Below, in pieces: positions 25,749 to 35,035 of a stretch of 64,000 nucleotides of DNA (positions are counted from its first letter, which is position 1; each line of letters starts with the position of its first letter). The DNA comes from an uncultured Collinsella sp. (GTDB lineage: Bacteria; Actinomycetota; Coriobacteriia; Coriobacteriales; Coriobacteriaceae). Where the stretch lies: assembly GCA_902493535.1 (NCBI GenBank), contig CABUQG010000007.1, positions 5,874 through 69,873 on the forward strand, read 5' to 3'. Under the pieces are notes generated by a model that was not told the origin of the DNA, did not search any database, and saw only the letters and a program-made list of their open reading frames with translations. Made by a program: the position numbers and the translations under genes.

Positions 25749-27350
25749 GTGTCTGCAACCATCAAACCCTTCACCGACGAGTTCGAAGAGTATGGCCGCG
25801 ATGAATCTCGCGCATCGGGCGAGGCCTCGAGCATCTCGTTTCCGACAACGGAAAACGAGGTCCGTGCCATTTTGGAAAAGCTCCATGCCGAGCGTGTTCC
25901 GGTAACGGTTCAGGGCGCCCGAACCGGCCTTGCCGCCGGCGCCGTGCCCCACGGCGGGCATATCCTCAATACTTCCCGTATGAATCGCTATTTGGGCCTT
26001 CGCCGCGATGAACAAGGCCAATTTCTGCTGCGCGTGGAGCCGGGCGTTGTGCTCTCGGAGCTGCGCAAGCAGCTGAGCAAGAAGGTGCTGCCGACCGCTG
26101 GTTGGGACCAGGCATCGCTTGAGGCCTACGAGGAGTTCCAAGAGGCTCCCGAGCAGTTTTTTCCCACCGATCCCACCGAGGCGTCTGCCTGTCTGGGCGG
26201 CATGGCGGCATGTAACGCCTCCGGTGCCCGCAGCTACGCCTACGGCCCCATGCGCCCACATATCACGGGACTCCACGTCGTGCTGGCTGATGGCGATTTG
26301 CTTGAGCTTCGGCGCGGCGAGGCTTTTGCCCAGGGCCGCCACCTGTCGCTCGTGACGGCAGCGGGCCGTACACTCGAGCTCGATCTTCCCGGCTATACCA
26401 TGCCCAAGACAAAAAATGCTTCGGGCTATTTCGTTGCTGACGATATGGATGCCATCGATCTGTTTATCGGTGCGTGTGGCACAATCGGTGTCATCACCGA
26501 ACTCGAGATTGCCCTGCAGGTGGCACCCGCGGTCGTTTGGGGCGTGAGCTGCTTCTTCGACAGCGAAGACAAGGCCGTGTCCTTCACCGATTCTGTGCGT
26601 CCCGTCCTGTCCCATGCGGCTGCCATCGAGTACTTCGATGCTGGCGCCCTGGATATTCTACGTCGCCAGCGCGAGCAGTCGACGGCGTTTGCCTCGCTGC
26701 CTGCGCTCGACAAAGACGCCAAGGTCTGTGTCTACGTGGAGCTCGACTGCGACGACGAAGCCCAGGCGACTGAGGAGCTGTATCACTTGGGGTGGGTACT
26801 GGAGCTTGCGGGCGGCAGTGACGATGCGACATGGGTCGCGCGCACCGAGGTCGATCGCGAGTGTCAGCGATTCTTCCGCCATGCGGTGCCCGAGAGCGTC
26901 AACATGCTCATCGACGAGCGCCGCCGCATGGATCCCACCATCACCAAACTGGGTTCGGACATGTCGGTGCCCAACGCGCACTTGGCCGATGTTATCGCCC
27001 TCTATCGCCGCACGCTGGCGGAAAGTGGGCTTGAATCTGCCGCCTGGGGGCATATCGGTAACAACCATCTGCATGTGAACATTCTGCCGCGCGATGCACA
27101 GGATTATCGCCGCGGCGCAGAACTCTTTGCCCAGTGGGCTTCCGAGGTCACGGCCATGGGCGGTGCCGTCTCCGCAGAACACGGCGTCGGCAAGATCAAG
27201 GCGGGCTTCTTGGAGACGATGTACGGTCACGAGGCCATGGTCGAGTCGGCGCGGCTCAAGCTCCAGCTCGATCCCGACGGGCAGCTGGGTCGCGGCAACC
27301 TGTTTTCGGAGAAGCTCTTGGATGAGCTTGTCCAGAAAGGGGGCGTGTGA
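25749..27350 (+). CDS. FAD-dependent lactate/glycolate dehydrogenase subunit (LctD/GlcD type)
   Basis: 533 residues, GTG start with AAAGGGGG upstream. The PCMH-type FAD-binding domain (about 35-230) has VPVTVQGARTGLAAGAVPHGG and GGMAACNASGARSYAYG; the FAD-linked oxidase C-terminal domain (about 270-520) has AWGHIGNNHLHVNIL and GGAVSAEHGVGK. It oxidises a 2-hydroxy acid, most likely lactate, and passes electrons to the two Etf genes directly behind it. The lctD-etfB-etfA grouping is that of the electron-confurcating lactate dehydrogenase of acetogens (lctBCD), though here the oxidase comes first. Confidence 0.88.
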   Translation: MSATIKPFTDEFEEYGRDESRASGEASSISFPTTENEVRAILEKLHAERVPVTVQGARTGLAAGAVPHGGHILNTSRMNRYLGLRRDEQGQFLLRVEPGVVLSELRKQLSKKVLPTAGWDQASLEAYEEFQEAPEQFFPTDPTEASACLGGMAACNASGARSYAYGPMRPHITGLHVVLADGDLLELRRGEAFAQGRHLSLVTAAGRTLELDLPGYTMPKTKNASGYFVADDMDAIDLFIGACGTIGVITELEIALQVAPAVVWGVSCFFDSEDKAVSFTDSVRPVLSHAAAIEYFDAGALDILRRQREQSTAFASLPALDKDAKVCVYVELDCDDEAQATEELYHLGWVLELAGGSDDATWVARTEVDRECQRFFRHAVPESVNMLIDERRRMDPTITKLGSDMSVPNAHLADVIALYRRTLAESGLESAAWGHIGNNHLHVNILPRDAQDYRRGAELFAQWASEVTAMGGAVSAEHGVGKIKAGFLETMYGHEAMVESARLKLQLDPDGQLGRGNLFSEKLLDELVQKGGV

Positions 27351-27352
27351 AG

Positions 27353-28168
27353 ATGAGCGATTTCCATATGGTGGTGTGCGTCAAGGCCGTGCCGGGCAGC
27401 ACCGAGGTCAAGATGGACCCCAAGACCAATACCATCGTGCGCGATGGCAAGCAGGCGGTCATTAATCCCTTTGATGCGAGCGCTTTGGAATGCGCGCTGG
27501 CGCTGAAAGACGACTTTATCGGCTTTGGCATGGACGTGCGCGTAACGGTGGTGTCGATGGGCATCCCCGCGACCGAGTCGCTGCTGCGCGACTGCATCGC
27601 TCGAGGTGCCGACGACGCGCTGCTGCTGACCGATCGCGCCTTTGCAGGTGCCGATACCCTGGCAACCACCTATGCCCTCAAGTGCGGCATCGAGGCGCTC
27701 GACGAGGACTTCGACCTGCTCATCTGCGGCAAGATGGCGGTGGATGGCGATACGGCCCAGATTGGTCCCGAGCTTGCCGGAGCCTTTGAGATTCCCTGCG
27801 TGACCGACGTGAGTTGCGTGCAGAGCGCGGGCTTTACGACCTGTGGCTCGCTGGCGCTCGTTCACGGATGCGATGCCGGCGAGGAGACGGTGTATCTTGA
27901 GATGCCGTGCGCGATGACGACTGCCAAGGAGATTGGCCAGTTGCGTATGCCGAGTATTGCCGGTATTCGCGCGGCGGAGGAGGCGGACGCGCGCGTGGTC
28001 AGTGCCGCCGACGTGAACGCCGACCCCGCGCGTTGCGGTCTTGCTGGGTCGCCGACGCAGGTCGTGCGCTCGTTTGTGCCCGACCGTGACCAAACGTGCG
28101 AGGCCGTTGAGGGGACGGCGTCCGAGCAGGCGGCAAAGCTTGCCAAGATTATCGAGGGGATGGCATAG
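27353..28168 (+). CDS. etfB: Electron transfer flavoprotein beta subunit
   Basis: About 271 residues. MVVCVKAVPGSTEVKMDPKTN at the start, NPFDASALECALALKD, VSMGIPATESLLRDCIARGADDALLLTDR, LLICGKMAVDGDTAQIGPELA and the C-terminal TTAKEIGQLRMPS are typical of EtfB, which holds FAD or AMP. An ATG at 27353 is used; GTG at 27347 overlaps the upstream stop and is possible. The gene is coupled to lctD and followed directly by etfA. In the confurcating complex the beta subunit hosts the bifurcating flavin; whether it does here is inferred. Confidence 0.9.
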   Translation: MSDFHMVVCVKAVPGSTEVKMDPKTNTIVRDGKQAVINPFDASALECALALKDDFIGFGMDVRVTVVSMGIPATESLLRDCIARGADDALLLTDRAFAGADTLATTYALKCGIEALDEDFDLLICGKMAVDGDTAQIGPELAGAFEIPCVTDVSCVQSAGFTTCGSLALVHGCDAGEETVYLEMPCAMTTAKEIGQLRMPSIAGIRAAEEADARVVSAADVNADPARCGLAGSPTQVVRSFVPDRDQTCEAVEGTASEQAAKLAKIIEGMA

Positions 28169-29374
28169 ATGAGCGGACTGATTATCGATAGCGAAGCCTG
28201 TGTCGGCTGCGGTCGCTGCGTTCGCGCCTGTGCCTCGGGCGGCATCGTAGTGGAAGGCGAACGACCCAGCCGATGCGCCCGCGTAACCGACGGCTGCATC
28301 CTATGCGGTGGGTGCGTCGACGCCTGCCCTGTCAACGCTATCTCGATCGAGCGTGACGAGGCCGCTGGTGCGGTTGACCTCGATGCGTATCGAGACATTT
28401 GGGTATTCGTGCAGACCGACGAGCACGATACGGTGACTCCCGTTGCCTATGAACTTATGGGCAAGGGCCGCGAGCTTGCCGATGCTCGTGGCTGCCGTCT
28501 GGTGGCACTGGCCGGCATGGGCCCCGAGGGTTCTCTCGGTGACCTGGAGCATCTGGTTTGCGCGGGCGCCGACGAAGTCCTGGCCTGTCGCGACGAGCGC
28601 CTGCGCCAAAACGATGCGGAGGTCTACACCCGCTTGATTTGCGATTTGGTAGCCGAACGCAAACCCGAGGCCATCCTATACGGTGCGACCGCTTTTGGCC
28701 GCGAACTGGCACCCGGCGTTGCCGTGCGTTTGCAGACGGGCCTTACGGCTGACTGCACCGTACTTTCGATGGATACGGAGACGGGACTGCTGCAACAGAC
28801 GCGTCCGGCGTTTGGCGGCAACCTGATGGCCACCATTGTCTGCCCCAATCGTCGTCCCCAGATGGCAACGGTGCGCCCCGGTATCTTTAAGGCTCCCGAC
28901 TTCGACTACGGCCGTTCCGGCACGATCACCCAGGTGATGCTTAAGGAAGACGCCAGGGCTCGTGTCGAGATTTCGATTCCCGCCGAGGAGTGGGGGCAGC
29001 AGGCTTCGATCGCCGATGCCGAGCGCCTGGTCGTGGTGGGTCGCGGCATTGGTTCCAAGAAAAACCTGCCGCTGATGCGAAGGCTTGCCGAGGCTCTGGG
29101 AGCCGAGCTTGGTTGCACGCGACCTGTCGTGGAGGCCGGCTGGTTGGAGTATCGCCATCAGATTGGCCAGACCGGCGTATCGGTTTCGCCCAAGCTTCTC
29201 GTGAGTATCGGTGTTTCGGGCGCCATCCAGCATCTTGCCGGCATCGGTGGGGCGGAGTGCATTATCGCCATCAACGAGGACCCGGATGCCCCCATTTTTG
29301 GTGCTGCCCAGTACAAGGTTGTTGGGGATGCCGTCGAGGTCGTCGAGGAGCTGCTGGCCCAGCTTGAGCGCTAG
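28169..29374 (+). CDS. etfA: Electron transfer flavoprotein alpha subunit with N-terminal ferredoxin domain
   Basis: 401 residues. Two [4Fe-4S] motifs open the protein: C11-xx-C14-xx-C17-xxx-C21 and C43-xx-C46-xx-C49-xxx-CP(53). The EtfA N domain follows (about 73-240), then the FAD-binding C domain with VVVGRGIGSKKNLPLMRRLAEALGAELGCTRPVVEAGW and TGVSVSPKLLVSIGVSGAIQHLAG. The extra ferredoxin domain is the hallmark of LctC and of some butyryl-CoA-type Etf proteins. The ATG directly follows the etfB stop. The 3' end overlaps a convergent HD gene by 4 bases. Confidence 0.92.
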   Translation: MSGLIIDSEACVGCGRCVRACASGGIVVEGERPSRCARVTDGCILCGGCVDACPVNAISIERDEAAGAVDLDAYRDIWVFVQTDEHDTVTPVAYELMGKGRELADARGCRLVALAGMGPEGSLGDLEHLVCAGADEVLACRDERLRQNDAEVYTRLICDLVAERKPEAILYGATAFGRELAPGVAVRLQTGLTADCTVLSMDTETGLLQQTRPAFGGNLMATIVCPNRRPQMATVRPGIFKAPDFDYGRSGTITQVMLKEDARARVEISIPAEEWGQQASIADAERLVVVGRGIGSKKNLPLMRRLAEALGAELGCTRPVVEAGWLEYRHQIGQTGVSVSPKLLVSIGVSGAIQHLAGIGGAECIIAINEDPDAPIFGAAQYKVVGDAVEVVEELLAQLER

Positions 29375-30183
29375 GCGCGCGCCAGCCAGTCGCGCATCTC
29401 GTCCTTTAGGCGGCTCCAGGTTGCCTGCGTGGCGGGGTCGGTAAAGGGCCGCGTAATGCCAAAGGGCGCGTCGAGCAGGCGGTAGATATCGCCCTGCTCG
29501 CGCGCCAGCGTGCGGCTCGCTGGATAGACGAGCTCAAACATAAAGCAGATGAGTCCCACCAGGTAGTCCGCCGGCTCGTTGCGCTCGTCGCGTGCGACGC
29601 AGCGGTGCTCGTCAAAGGCGGCAAGTGTCGGCGACGAGAAACGGCTGCCGAGAAACGTCTTCTCGTCCACCTTGAGGATGGTGTCGACGGTGCTGTCGGC
29701 GATGGTGCGCATAATGTCGATCTTGTCACCATCGCGCACGATATCGCAGAAGCTTCGCGTGCGCACGTCGAGCTGCGCGGGTAGACGGAAATCGCTGTGA
29801 TAGGCAATGCTCGCTCGGATGGGCTCATCTTCTGCCGGGTCATCGATAAAGTCGCGGATGCTCGTTACGGCGGGTGCATCGGCGGGATTCTCGCCAAAGA
29901 GGACCTCGATGCCCAGCGCCGCATGGCTCATGCTCTCGGCGTCCTTAAAGGTGTCCCAGCGTCGCAGCTGCTCAAAGCGGCCCATATCGTGTAGCAGGCC
30001 GCAAAGCCATGCCAGGTCAATATCTTCTGACGACCAGCCCTGCTCGCGCGCTACGGCATCGCATGCCTCGGCCACGTGGTACGTATGCTCGATTTTGAGC
30101 GCGATGCGTGGGTTGGTGGCGTCGTAGGCATCAGTGTAGCTTTTGAAGGCCGCGCGCGCCCGGTCTCGATCGATAGCTGTCAT
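29371..30183 (-). CDS. HD-domain phosphohydrolase
   Basis: 270 residues with the HD metal motif: H33/H36 in IEHTYHV, HDMGRFE (H65, D66) in a cytoplasmic CGLLHDMGRFEQLRRW segment, and a downstream IVRDGDKIDIM. HD proteins of this type hydrolyse nucleotide or cyclic-dinucleotide phosphoesters. The closest style is the stand-alone HD family (YfbR/PgpH-like), but the substrate is not visible. No membrane segment or second domain is recognised. Convergent with etfA, with a 4-base overlap of the stop codons. Confidence 0.82.
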   Translation of the reverse strand: MTAIDRDRARAAFKSYTDAYDATNPRIALKIEHTYHVAEACDAVAREQGWSSEDIDLAWLCGLLHDMGRFEQLRRWDTFKDAESMSHAALGIEVLFGENPADAPAVTSIRDFIDDPAEDEPIRASIAYHSDFRLPAQLDVRTRSFCDIVRDGDKIDIMRTIADSTVDTILKVDEKTFLGSRFSSPTLAAFDEHRCVARDERNEPADYLVGLICFMFELVYPASRTLAREQGDIYRLLDAPFGITRPFTDPATQATWSRLKDEMRDWLARA

Positions 30184-30309
30184 AATGACTTCCTAAAAAG
30201 TTGTGTCTTTCGATCCGGTGGCAATTGTAGGTGAACTCGGTTGCTGTCGGATGATGATTCTGCCGTGTCGCTACATGCGGTTCGGAGACCTTGTCAGGAT
30301 GAGAAGCGT

Positions 30310-31002
30310 ATGGTGCTCAAAATCGTTAGAACCGTCTGGCCAGTGATGCTTACCTATGTTGCAATAGGCGCGCCGTGCGGAATGATCATGGGGCAGACGG
30401 GAATGGAACCCTGGATGGTCTTTGCCCTGAGCAGCACGTTTGTGACGGGCAGCGGCCAGTTTATGATCTGCAATCTTTGGCTGGCGGACGTGCCGGCACC
30501 TTCGATTATCGCGAGCGTTGCCGCCATCTCCTCGCGTTTTGCACTTTACTCGGCATCGATCGCGCCGCATTTGAGGGGTGCCTCGAAGCGTCAGACGCTG
30601 GCTGTTGCCGCGACACTTACCGAGGAGGCATATGGCATCTCGCTTGCCGAGTTGGTTGAAGGGGAGGATTGGGGCCCGCGCGAGTCCTTTGTGCTCAACG
30701 TGATCCTCATCGCAACATGGGGCGTTTCGTGTACGATGGGCGCCATCGTCGGCGCCGTTGTCGATGTTCCCACCGCCATTGCAGCCTTTGTCTGCACCTC
30801 GCTCTTTATCTGCCTGCTCTTTTCGCAGCGGCTGTCGCGCGGCAACGTTGTCGCGGCGGTTTCGGGCGCGGTGTCCGTCGCCGTATGCAAGTTCTTGGGC
30901 CTCGCGAATATTGCCGTGCCGGCAAGCGTCGTGGCCGGCATTGCCATTGCGTTGGCGTGCGATGCTGTATTTGACGGAAGAGGTGCCCGCGATGCCCGTT
31001 AA
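30310..31002 (+). CDS. azlC: AzlC family branched-chain amino acid exporter subunit
   Basis: 230 residues from the ATG at 30310 (MVLKIVRTVWPVML). Five or more membrane helices and the AzlC pattern: VMLTYVAIGAPCGMIMGQTGMEPW, ALSSTFVTGSGQFMICNLW, AAISSRFALYSASIAPHLRG and TLTEEAYGIS. AzlC and AzlD together export branched-chain amino acids or analogues. The start is chosen at the first Met after an unlikely Asp/Ser-rich stretch; an upstream frame from 30241 is possible. The stop overlaps the azlD start by 11 bases. Confidence 0.85.
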   Translation: MVLKIVRTVWPVMLTYVAIGAPCGMIMGQTGMEPWMVFALSSTFVTGSGQFMICNLWLADVPAPSIIASVAAISSRFALYSASIAPHLRGASKRQTLAVAATLTEEAYGISLAELVEGEDWGPRESFVLNVILIATWGVSCTMGAIVGAVVDVPTAIAAFVCTSLFICLLFSQRLSRGNVVAAVSGAVSVAVCKFLGLANIAVPASVVAGIAIALACDAVFDGRGARDAR

Positions 31003-31315
31003 CGAGTTCTTGGTTCTGTGGCTGTCGTCGTGGGCTGCTATCGCGTTCTTTCGCATCGCGCCGGCGTTCGCCTTGCGCGGGCGGACCCTGTCGCCCCGCA
31101 TTACCGAGGCCCTGGGCTATATCCCGCCCGCTGCCTTTGCCGCGCTGGTCGCCAACGACTTGGTGAGCCCCGGCGTGTTCGACACGGGACTCTGGCCTGC
31201 CTTGGTTCCCTGGATTGCGGCCGCCGGCGTCGTGGCGGTGGCAATCAAGACAAAGTCGATGTTGTGGTGCTGCGTTTCGGGCATCGTGTTCTATATCGTT
31301 TTGAGCCTCGTATAG
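30992..31315 (+). CDS. azlD: AzlD family branched-chain amino acid exporter subunit
   Basis: 107 residues, three or four membrane helices: VLWLSSWAAIAFFRIAPAFAL, PPAAFAALVANDLV, WIAAAGVVAVAIKTKSMLW and VFYIVLSLV. The size and the IAPAFALRGR...LGYIPPAAFAALVA pattern match AzlD, the small partner of AzlC. It overlaps azlC by 11 bases and is translated from within it. Export of excess valine, leucine or isoleucine would complement the Liv importer 12 kb away; that link is inferred. Confidence 0.85.
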   Translation: MPVNEFLVLWLSSWAAIAFFRIAPAFALRGRTLSPRITEALGYIPPAAFAALVANDLVSPGVFDTGLWPALVPWIAAAGVVAVAIKTKSMLWCCVSGIVFYIVLSLV

Positions 31316-31456
31316 GAGCAGGACGCGTTATCGTCCCAGCTTAACGAATCGAATTTCTCACCGAGGCGGTCTGCTTCTTCTGGTACCATGGTCAAACTTT
31401 ACTGTAGCAAAGCGTGACGTGGGCTTTTGTTCTGCGTCAGCGGAAATGGGGGTTTC

Positions 31457-32479
31457 ATGGCACAGGAAGCGACCGCCAACGAGCAAAAGAAATTCAAGGT
31501 CCCGCGTATCCCGGGCGACATCATGATCTATCCGATGATCGTCGGCCTTTTGCTCAATACCTTCTGCCCGCAGGTCTTTGAGGTCGGCGGCTTCTTTACG
31601 GCTGCCTGCCGCGGCGGCTCCAACACCATCGTTGCCGCGATCTTGCTGTTCGTGGGCGCCGGCATCAGCTTTAAGTCCACGCCGGGCGCCATCAAGACCG
31701 GCATCGTCGTGCTGATTCCTAAGCTTGTAGTGGCAGCCGCGCTGGGTCTGGGCGTCGCGTACTTCTTTAACGATAACTTTTTAGGCCTGAGCTCGGTTTC
31801 CATCATCGGCGGCATTACGTTTTGCAACATGGCGCTCTATACGGGCATCATGGGCGAGTTCGGCGATGAGTCCGAGCAGGGCGCTGTCGGTATCCTGTTC
31901 TTTACGGCCGGCCCCGCCGTCACGATGATCATCCTTGGTGTTTCGGGTCTCGCCAACATCCCCGTCGGCACCATCATCGGATCCATCCTGCCGCTCGTTA
32001 TCGGCATGGTCCTGGGCAACTTGTTCCCGTTTATCAAGAACCTGCTGGTCCCCGGCGCCAATTCCGCGATCGCCGTTATCGGCTTTCAGCTCGGTGCGTC
32101 CATGAGCCTTTCGAGCTTTATCACCGGCGGTATTTCGGGTATCCTGCTGGGCCTCATCACGCTCTTTATCGTCGGTCCCATTACCTTTGCCTTCGAGCGC
32201 TTGTGTGGTGGCAACGGTAAGGCGGCTGTGGCATGCTCCACCATTGCCGGCACGGCCATGACCACGCCGGTCGCCCTCGCCGAGGTCGCTCCGCGCTATG
32301 CCGAGCTTGCGCCCACCGCGTATGCGCAGATCGCCACCGCCGTCATCATCACGGCAATCATGGCCCCGATTCTGACCGGCTGGGTCGATAAGAAGTTCTG
32401 CCAGGGCAAGGAAGACCTGTCGCCTGCCGGTGTCGAGGCCATCGAGGAGGCTGTCGCGGCCGACATCGATGGCGAGTAG
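31457..32479 (+). CDS. 2-keto-3-deoxygluconate permease family transporter
   Basis: About 340 residues with ten membrane helices. MAQEATANEQKKFKVPRIPGD precedes the first helix; FKVPRIPGDIMIYPMIVGLLLNTFCPQVFEVGGFFTAACRGG is typical of the KdgT family, as are GAGISFKSTPG and AGTAMTTPVALAEV. It would import 2-keto-3-deoxygluconate with protons. No kdgK/kdgA or pectin-degradation gene is in view, so the substrate may differ. ATG at 31457 with GGGGG upstream. Followed by a strong terminator. Confidence 0.85.
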   Translation: MAQEATANEQKKFKVPRIPGDIMIYPMIVGLLLNTFCPQVFEVGGFFTAACRGGSNTIVAAILLFVGAGISFKSTPGAIKTGIVVLIPKLVVAAALGLGVAYFFNDNFLGLSSVSIIGGITFCNMALYTGIMGEFGDESEQGAVGILFFTAGPAVTMIILGVSGLANIPVGTIIGSILPLVIGMVLGNLFPFIKNLLVPGANSAIAVIGFQLGASMSLSSFITGGISGILLGLITLFIVGPITFAFERLCGGNGKAAVACSTIAGTAMTTPVALAEVAPRYAELAPTAYAQIATAVIITAIMAPILTGWVDKKFCQGKEDLSPAGVEAIEEAVAADIDGE

Positions 32480-32524
32480 CAATCGATACCCATCAATGAT
32501 TCCGGCGTGCAACTCGCGCCGTTT

Positions 32525-32575
32525 GAGCGCCCGAACGAGAGCTGTCTTGCAGTGATGTTCGGGCGCTCTGCTATT
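32525..32575 (+). terminator. Terminator after the permease
   Basis: GAGCGCCCGAAC (32525-32536) and GTTCGGGCGCTC (32557-32568) form a perfect 12-bp stem, followed by TGCTATTATTCC. No long U-run, so strength is uncertain. Confidence 0.55.
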
Positions 32576-32667
32576 ATTCCCCTTACCCCTGCGGAGAAAG
32601 GGGCGTTTATTGCCCAGACACGAATCGGGCGATTCTGACCACTTGGATATTGAAGGGAGGGCGTCTA

Positions 32668-33810
32668 GTGGTTAAGGCACTCAAGATTGAGATATTCCTG
32701 CTATGCATGATTGTTCTTATCGGGCTTGCCGTACGAAGCCGTCGCTCCCTGTTCTCGAGCACCCAGCAGCTTTTGTTTAGCATGCTTGGCTACACCTCTG
32801 CCGCGTACATATTATTCGATATGATCTGGACGCTTTCGGATGGTGTGGACGGCACGTTGGGCATTGCAGCCAACTGGATTTCCAACGCGGTTTCGTTTTC
32901 GCTCTTCGCCATCGCGTGTCTCATTTGGTTTATCTATTCCGAGACGATGCAGGGTTCTCGCCTTGTGACCTCGCGCTATAGGGTGGTGCTTGTAACGTTG
33001 CCTACGGCCCTGGTGGTCGTGCTGGCTTTTACCAGTTACTGGACGCACGCCCTGTTCTATATCGATTCGCAGGGCGTGTATCGTCGCGGCTTTGCCTATA
33101 TGATCCAGCCCATTGTCAGCTACTGTTACGTTATACATACGTCCCTGCATGCGTTTGTGCAATCTCGCAGGGTCGAGAGCCTGCAGACGAAGGCTATCTA
33201 TCGAACCTTAGCATTTTTCGCCATTCCGGCCCTGGTGGGCGGTACCTTTCAGATCGTATACTCGGTGCCTGGCCTTTGTGTCGGCATAATGATTAGCATG
33301 TTGCTGCTCTATATCATCTGCCAGGAGCAGCTCATCTCGACCGACCCGTTGACTGGCCTCAACAATCGCAACCGTTTTGAGACCTATATGCTGTCGCTCT
33401 TCTCAAATGTGGATCAGGCCGAAGATGTGTATCTGCTCATGATGGACGCCGACGGCTTTAAGCAGATTAACGATCAGTATGGACATGTGGAGGGTGACCA
33501 TGCTCTTCAGGTTGTTTCCGCAGTACTCAAGGACGTCTGTTCGCCGTCCGGCGGCTTTATTGCGCGCTATGGCGGTGATGAGTTCGTCGTACTGCAGAAG
33601 GGGGTGACGGAGCACGACATTATCCGCCTGTGTTCGGCGATCAATAACGAGCTCTCGCGCGCCGAGACGCCCTACTCGCTTCGAATGTCTATCGGCTACG
33701 CGCGCTACGGCGATGGGATCAACACGTGGCAAGAGCTTCTGCGCGCTGCCGATGCGGAGCTCTATCGCATCAAGGACGCCAAAAAGAAATCCGGCATCAA
33801 GGTTCGCTAG
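32668..33810 (+). CDS. Membrane GGDEF diguanylate cyclase
   Basis: About 380 residues, GTG at 32668 chosen for the AAGGGAGGG upstream. Several membrane helices fill residues 1-220. The GGDEF domain (about 235-378) starts DPLTGLNNRNRFE, has LLMMDADGFKQINDQYGHVEGDHAL, and the active-site YGGDEF at 302-306; RMSIGYA follows. It makes c-di-GMP from two GTP. The I-site RxxD is not seen before the GGDEF, so product inhibition may be absent. The membrane part probably senses a signal. Single gene with a following terminator. Confidence 0.9.
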   Translation: MVKALKIEIFLLCMIVLIGLAVRSRRSLFSSTQQLLFSMLGYTSAAYILFDMIWTLSDGVDGTLGIAANWISNAVSFSLFAIACLIWFIYSETMQGSRLVTSRYRVVLVTLPTALVVVLAFTSYWTHALFYIDSQGVYRRGFAYMIQPIVSYCYVIHTSLHAFVQSRRVESLQTKAIYRTLAFFAIPALVGGTFQIVYSVPGLCVGIMISMLLLYIICQEQLISTDPLTGLNNRNRFETYMLSLFSNVDQAEDVYLLMMDADGFKQINDQYGHVEGDHALQVVSAVLKDVCSPSGGFIARYGGDEFVVLQKGVTEHDIIRLCSAINNELSRAETPYSLRMSIGYARYGDGINTWQELLRAADAELYRIKDAKKKSGIKVR

Positions 33811-33855
33811 AAAAAGGGGCGCACGACCGTTGCGATGGTCGTGCGCCCCTTTTAC
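33811..33855 (+). terminator. Terminator after the GGDEF gene
   Basis: AAAAAGGGGCGCACGACC pairs with GGTCGTGCGCCCCTTTTT around GTTGCGAT: a 13-bp GC-rich stem with a U-run, starting at the stop codon. Confidence 0.85.
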
Positions 33856-34000
33856 GTTTGTGGGGGCCACCGGCCATAATGCCCAGGCGCGGTGCGGCGA
33901 GACGGGCGTCTGCCGCCGCGACTCGGTACGAAATCAACGAGAACCAGTGTGCTCCATTAAGCTAAAGTTTGCGAACATCCTCTCTAAAAAGGTGAACTCG

Positions 34001-34936
34001 CTAGGCTTTTTTGGGTTTGTTGACGATGATGATGCCGCCGCAGACCAACAGCAGGGCAACGATGACGGTAACGGGGCTCGTGCCAGCGCCCTCGCCGAGC
34101 AGCAGCGCGCTCAGCACCACACCAAAGACGGGGTTCATAAACCCAAAGACCGAGACGCGGCTGACGGGGTTGACGGCAAGCAGGCGCGACCACAGCGAGT
34201 AGGCGACCGCGGAGATAAGCGCCATGTAGATGATGAGCGCGATGGCGGGGGCAATCGCCGTGGGGGAGAGCGCGCCACCCATCAAAAAGCCGATGGCGGT
34301 GAGGACAAGGCCGCCGACCAAGAACTGCCACCCGGCAAGCAAGACGCCGTCGTGCTCGCGCGAGAAGATGCCAATCAGGCAGGTCGAAAGGGCACCCGCG
34401 ACGGTGGAGGCTAGGATAAAGCCCTCGCCATCGAGCCTGAAGCCAAAGGTGCCATCCGCGCCCGAAAGGTTGACGAGCGCGACGCCGGCAAAGCCCAGTG
34501 CACAGCCAAGCACCTTGGCCGTATTGAGCTTCTCGGTGCGAAACGCCAGGGCGGCAAAGAGGATTGCGAGGAAGTTGGCGCTGGCCTCGATGATGGAGCT
34601 CGACATGGCGCTGGCGCGCGAGAGGCCCAGATAGAAAAAGAAGTACTGCCCGATAGTCTGGAAGAGCGACAAGACAAAGATGGGCTTGATGTCGCGAGCC
34701 TGCGGAATGAGGGGGCGGCGTTGGGCCGCACTCATCCCAACGATAACCAGGGCGCCGGCAAGTGTGAAGCGCAAGCCCGCAAAGAGCAGCTGCGAGGCGC
34801 TATCGTGCGCTGGGATACCAAAGAGTGCGTAACCGATCTTAATACAGGGAAAGGCCGATCCCCAGAGTGCACAGCAGACGAGGCAGCCCAGGATGAGTCC
34901 GGGCAGGGTGGCGAGATACGGCTTGCGGCTTTCCAT
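34001..34936 (-). CDS. EamA/DMT family exporter
   Basis: 311 residues with ten membrane helices in two EamA repeats (about 10-140 and 165-305). The first helix reads LILGCLVCCALWGSAFPCIKIG, and the second repeat ends FGFMNPVFGVVLSALLLGEG...IVALLLVCGGIIIV, both EamA hallmarks. It exports a small metabolite; the substrate cannot be told. ATG at 34936 is chosen because GGAAGGAC lies just upstream; a 14-residue longer frame is possible. It lies downstream of the purL terminator. Confidence 0.87.
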   Translation of the reverse strand: MESRKPYLATLPGLILGCLVCCALWGSAFPCIKIGYALFGIPAHDSASQLLFAGLRFTLAGALVIVGMSAAQRRPLIPQARDIKPIFVLSLFQTIGQYFFFYLGLSRASAMSSSIIEASANFLAILFAALAFRTEKLNTAKVLGCALGFAGVALVNLSGADGTFGFRLDGEGFILASTVAGALSTCLIGIFSREHDGVLLAGWQFLVGGLVLTAIGFLMGGALSPTAIAPAIALIIYMALISAVAYSLWSRLLAVNPVSRVSVFGFMNPVFGVVLSALLLGEGAGTSPVTVIVALLLVCGGIIIVNKPKKA

Positions 34937-34956
34937 GATGTCCTTCCTACATGCGC

Positions 34957-34998
34957 GAAGCAAAAAAGAACCCGCCACCGGATGTGCCGGTGGCGGGT
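34957..34998 (-). terminator. Terminator of purL
   Basis: ACCCGCCACCGG (34970-34981) and CCGGTGGCGGGT (34987-34998) form a 12-bp stem. On the minus strand TTCTTTTTT follows. It is 37 bases past the purL stop. Confidence 0.85.
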
Positions 34999-35035
34999 GT
35001 TGTTACCCGAAGGGATTGTACCCGATGGGAAAGGT

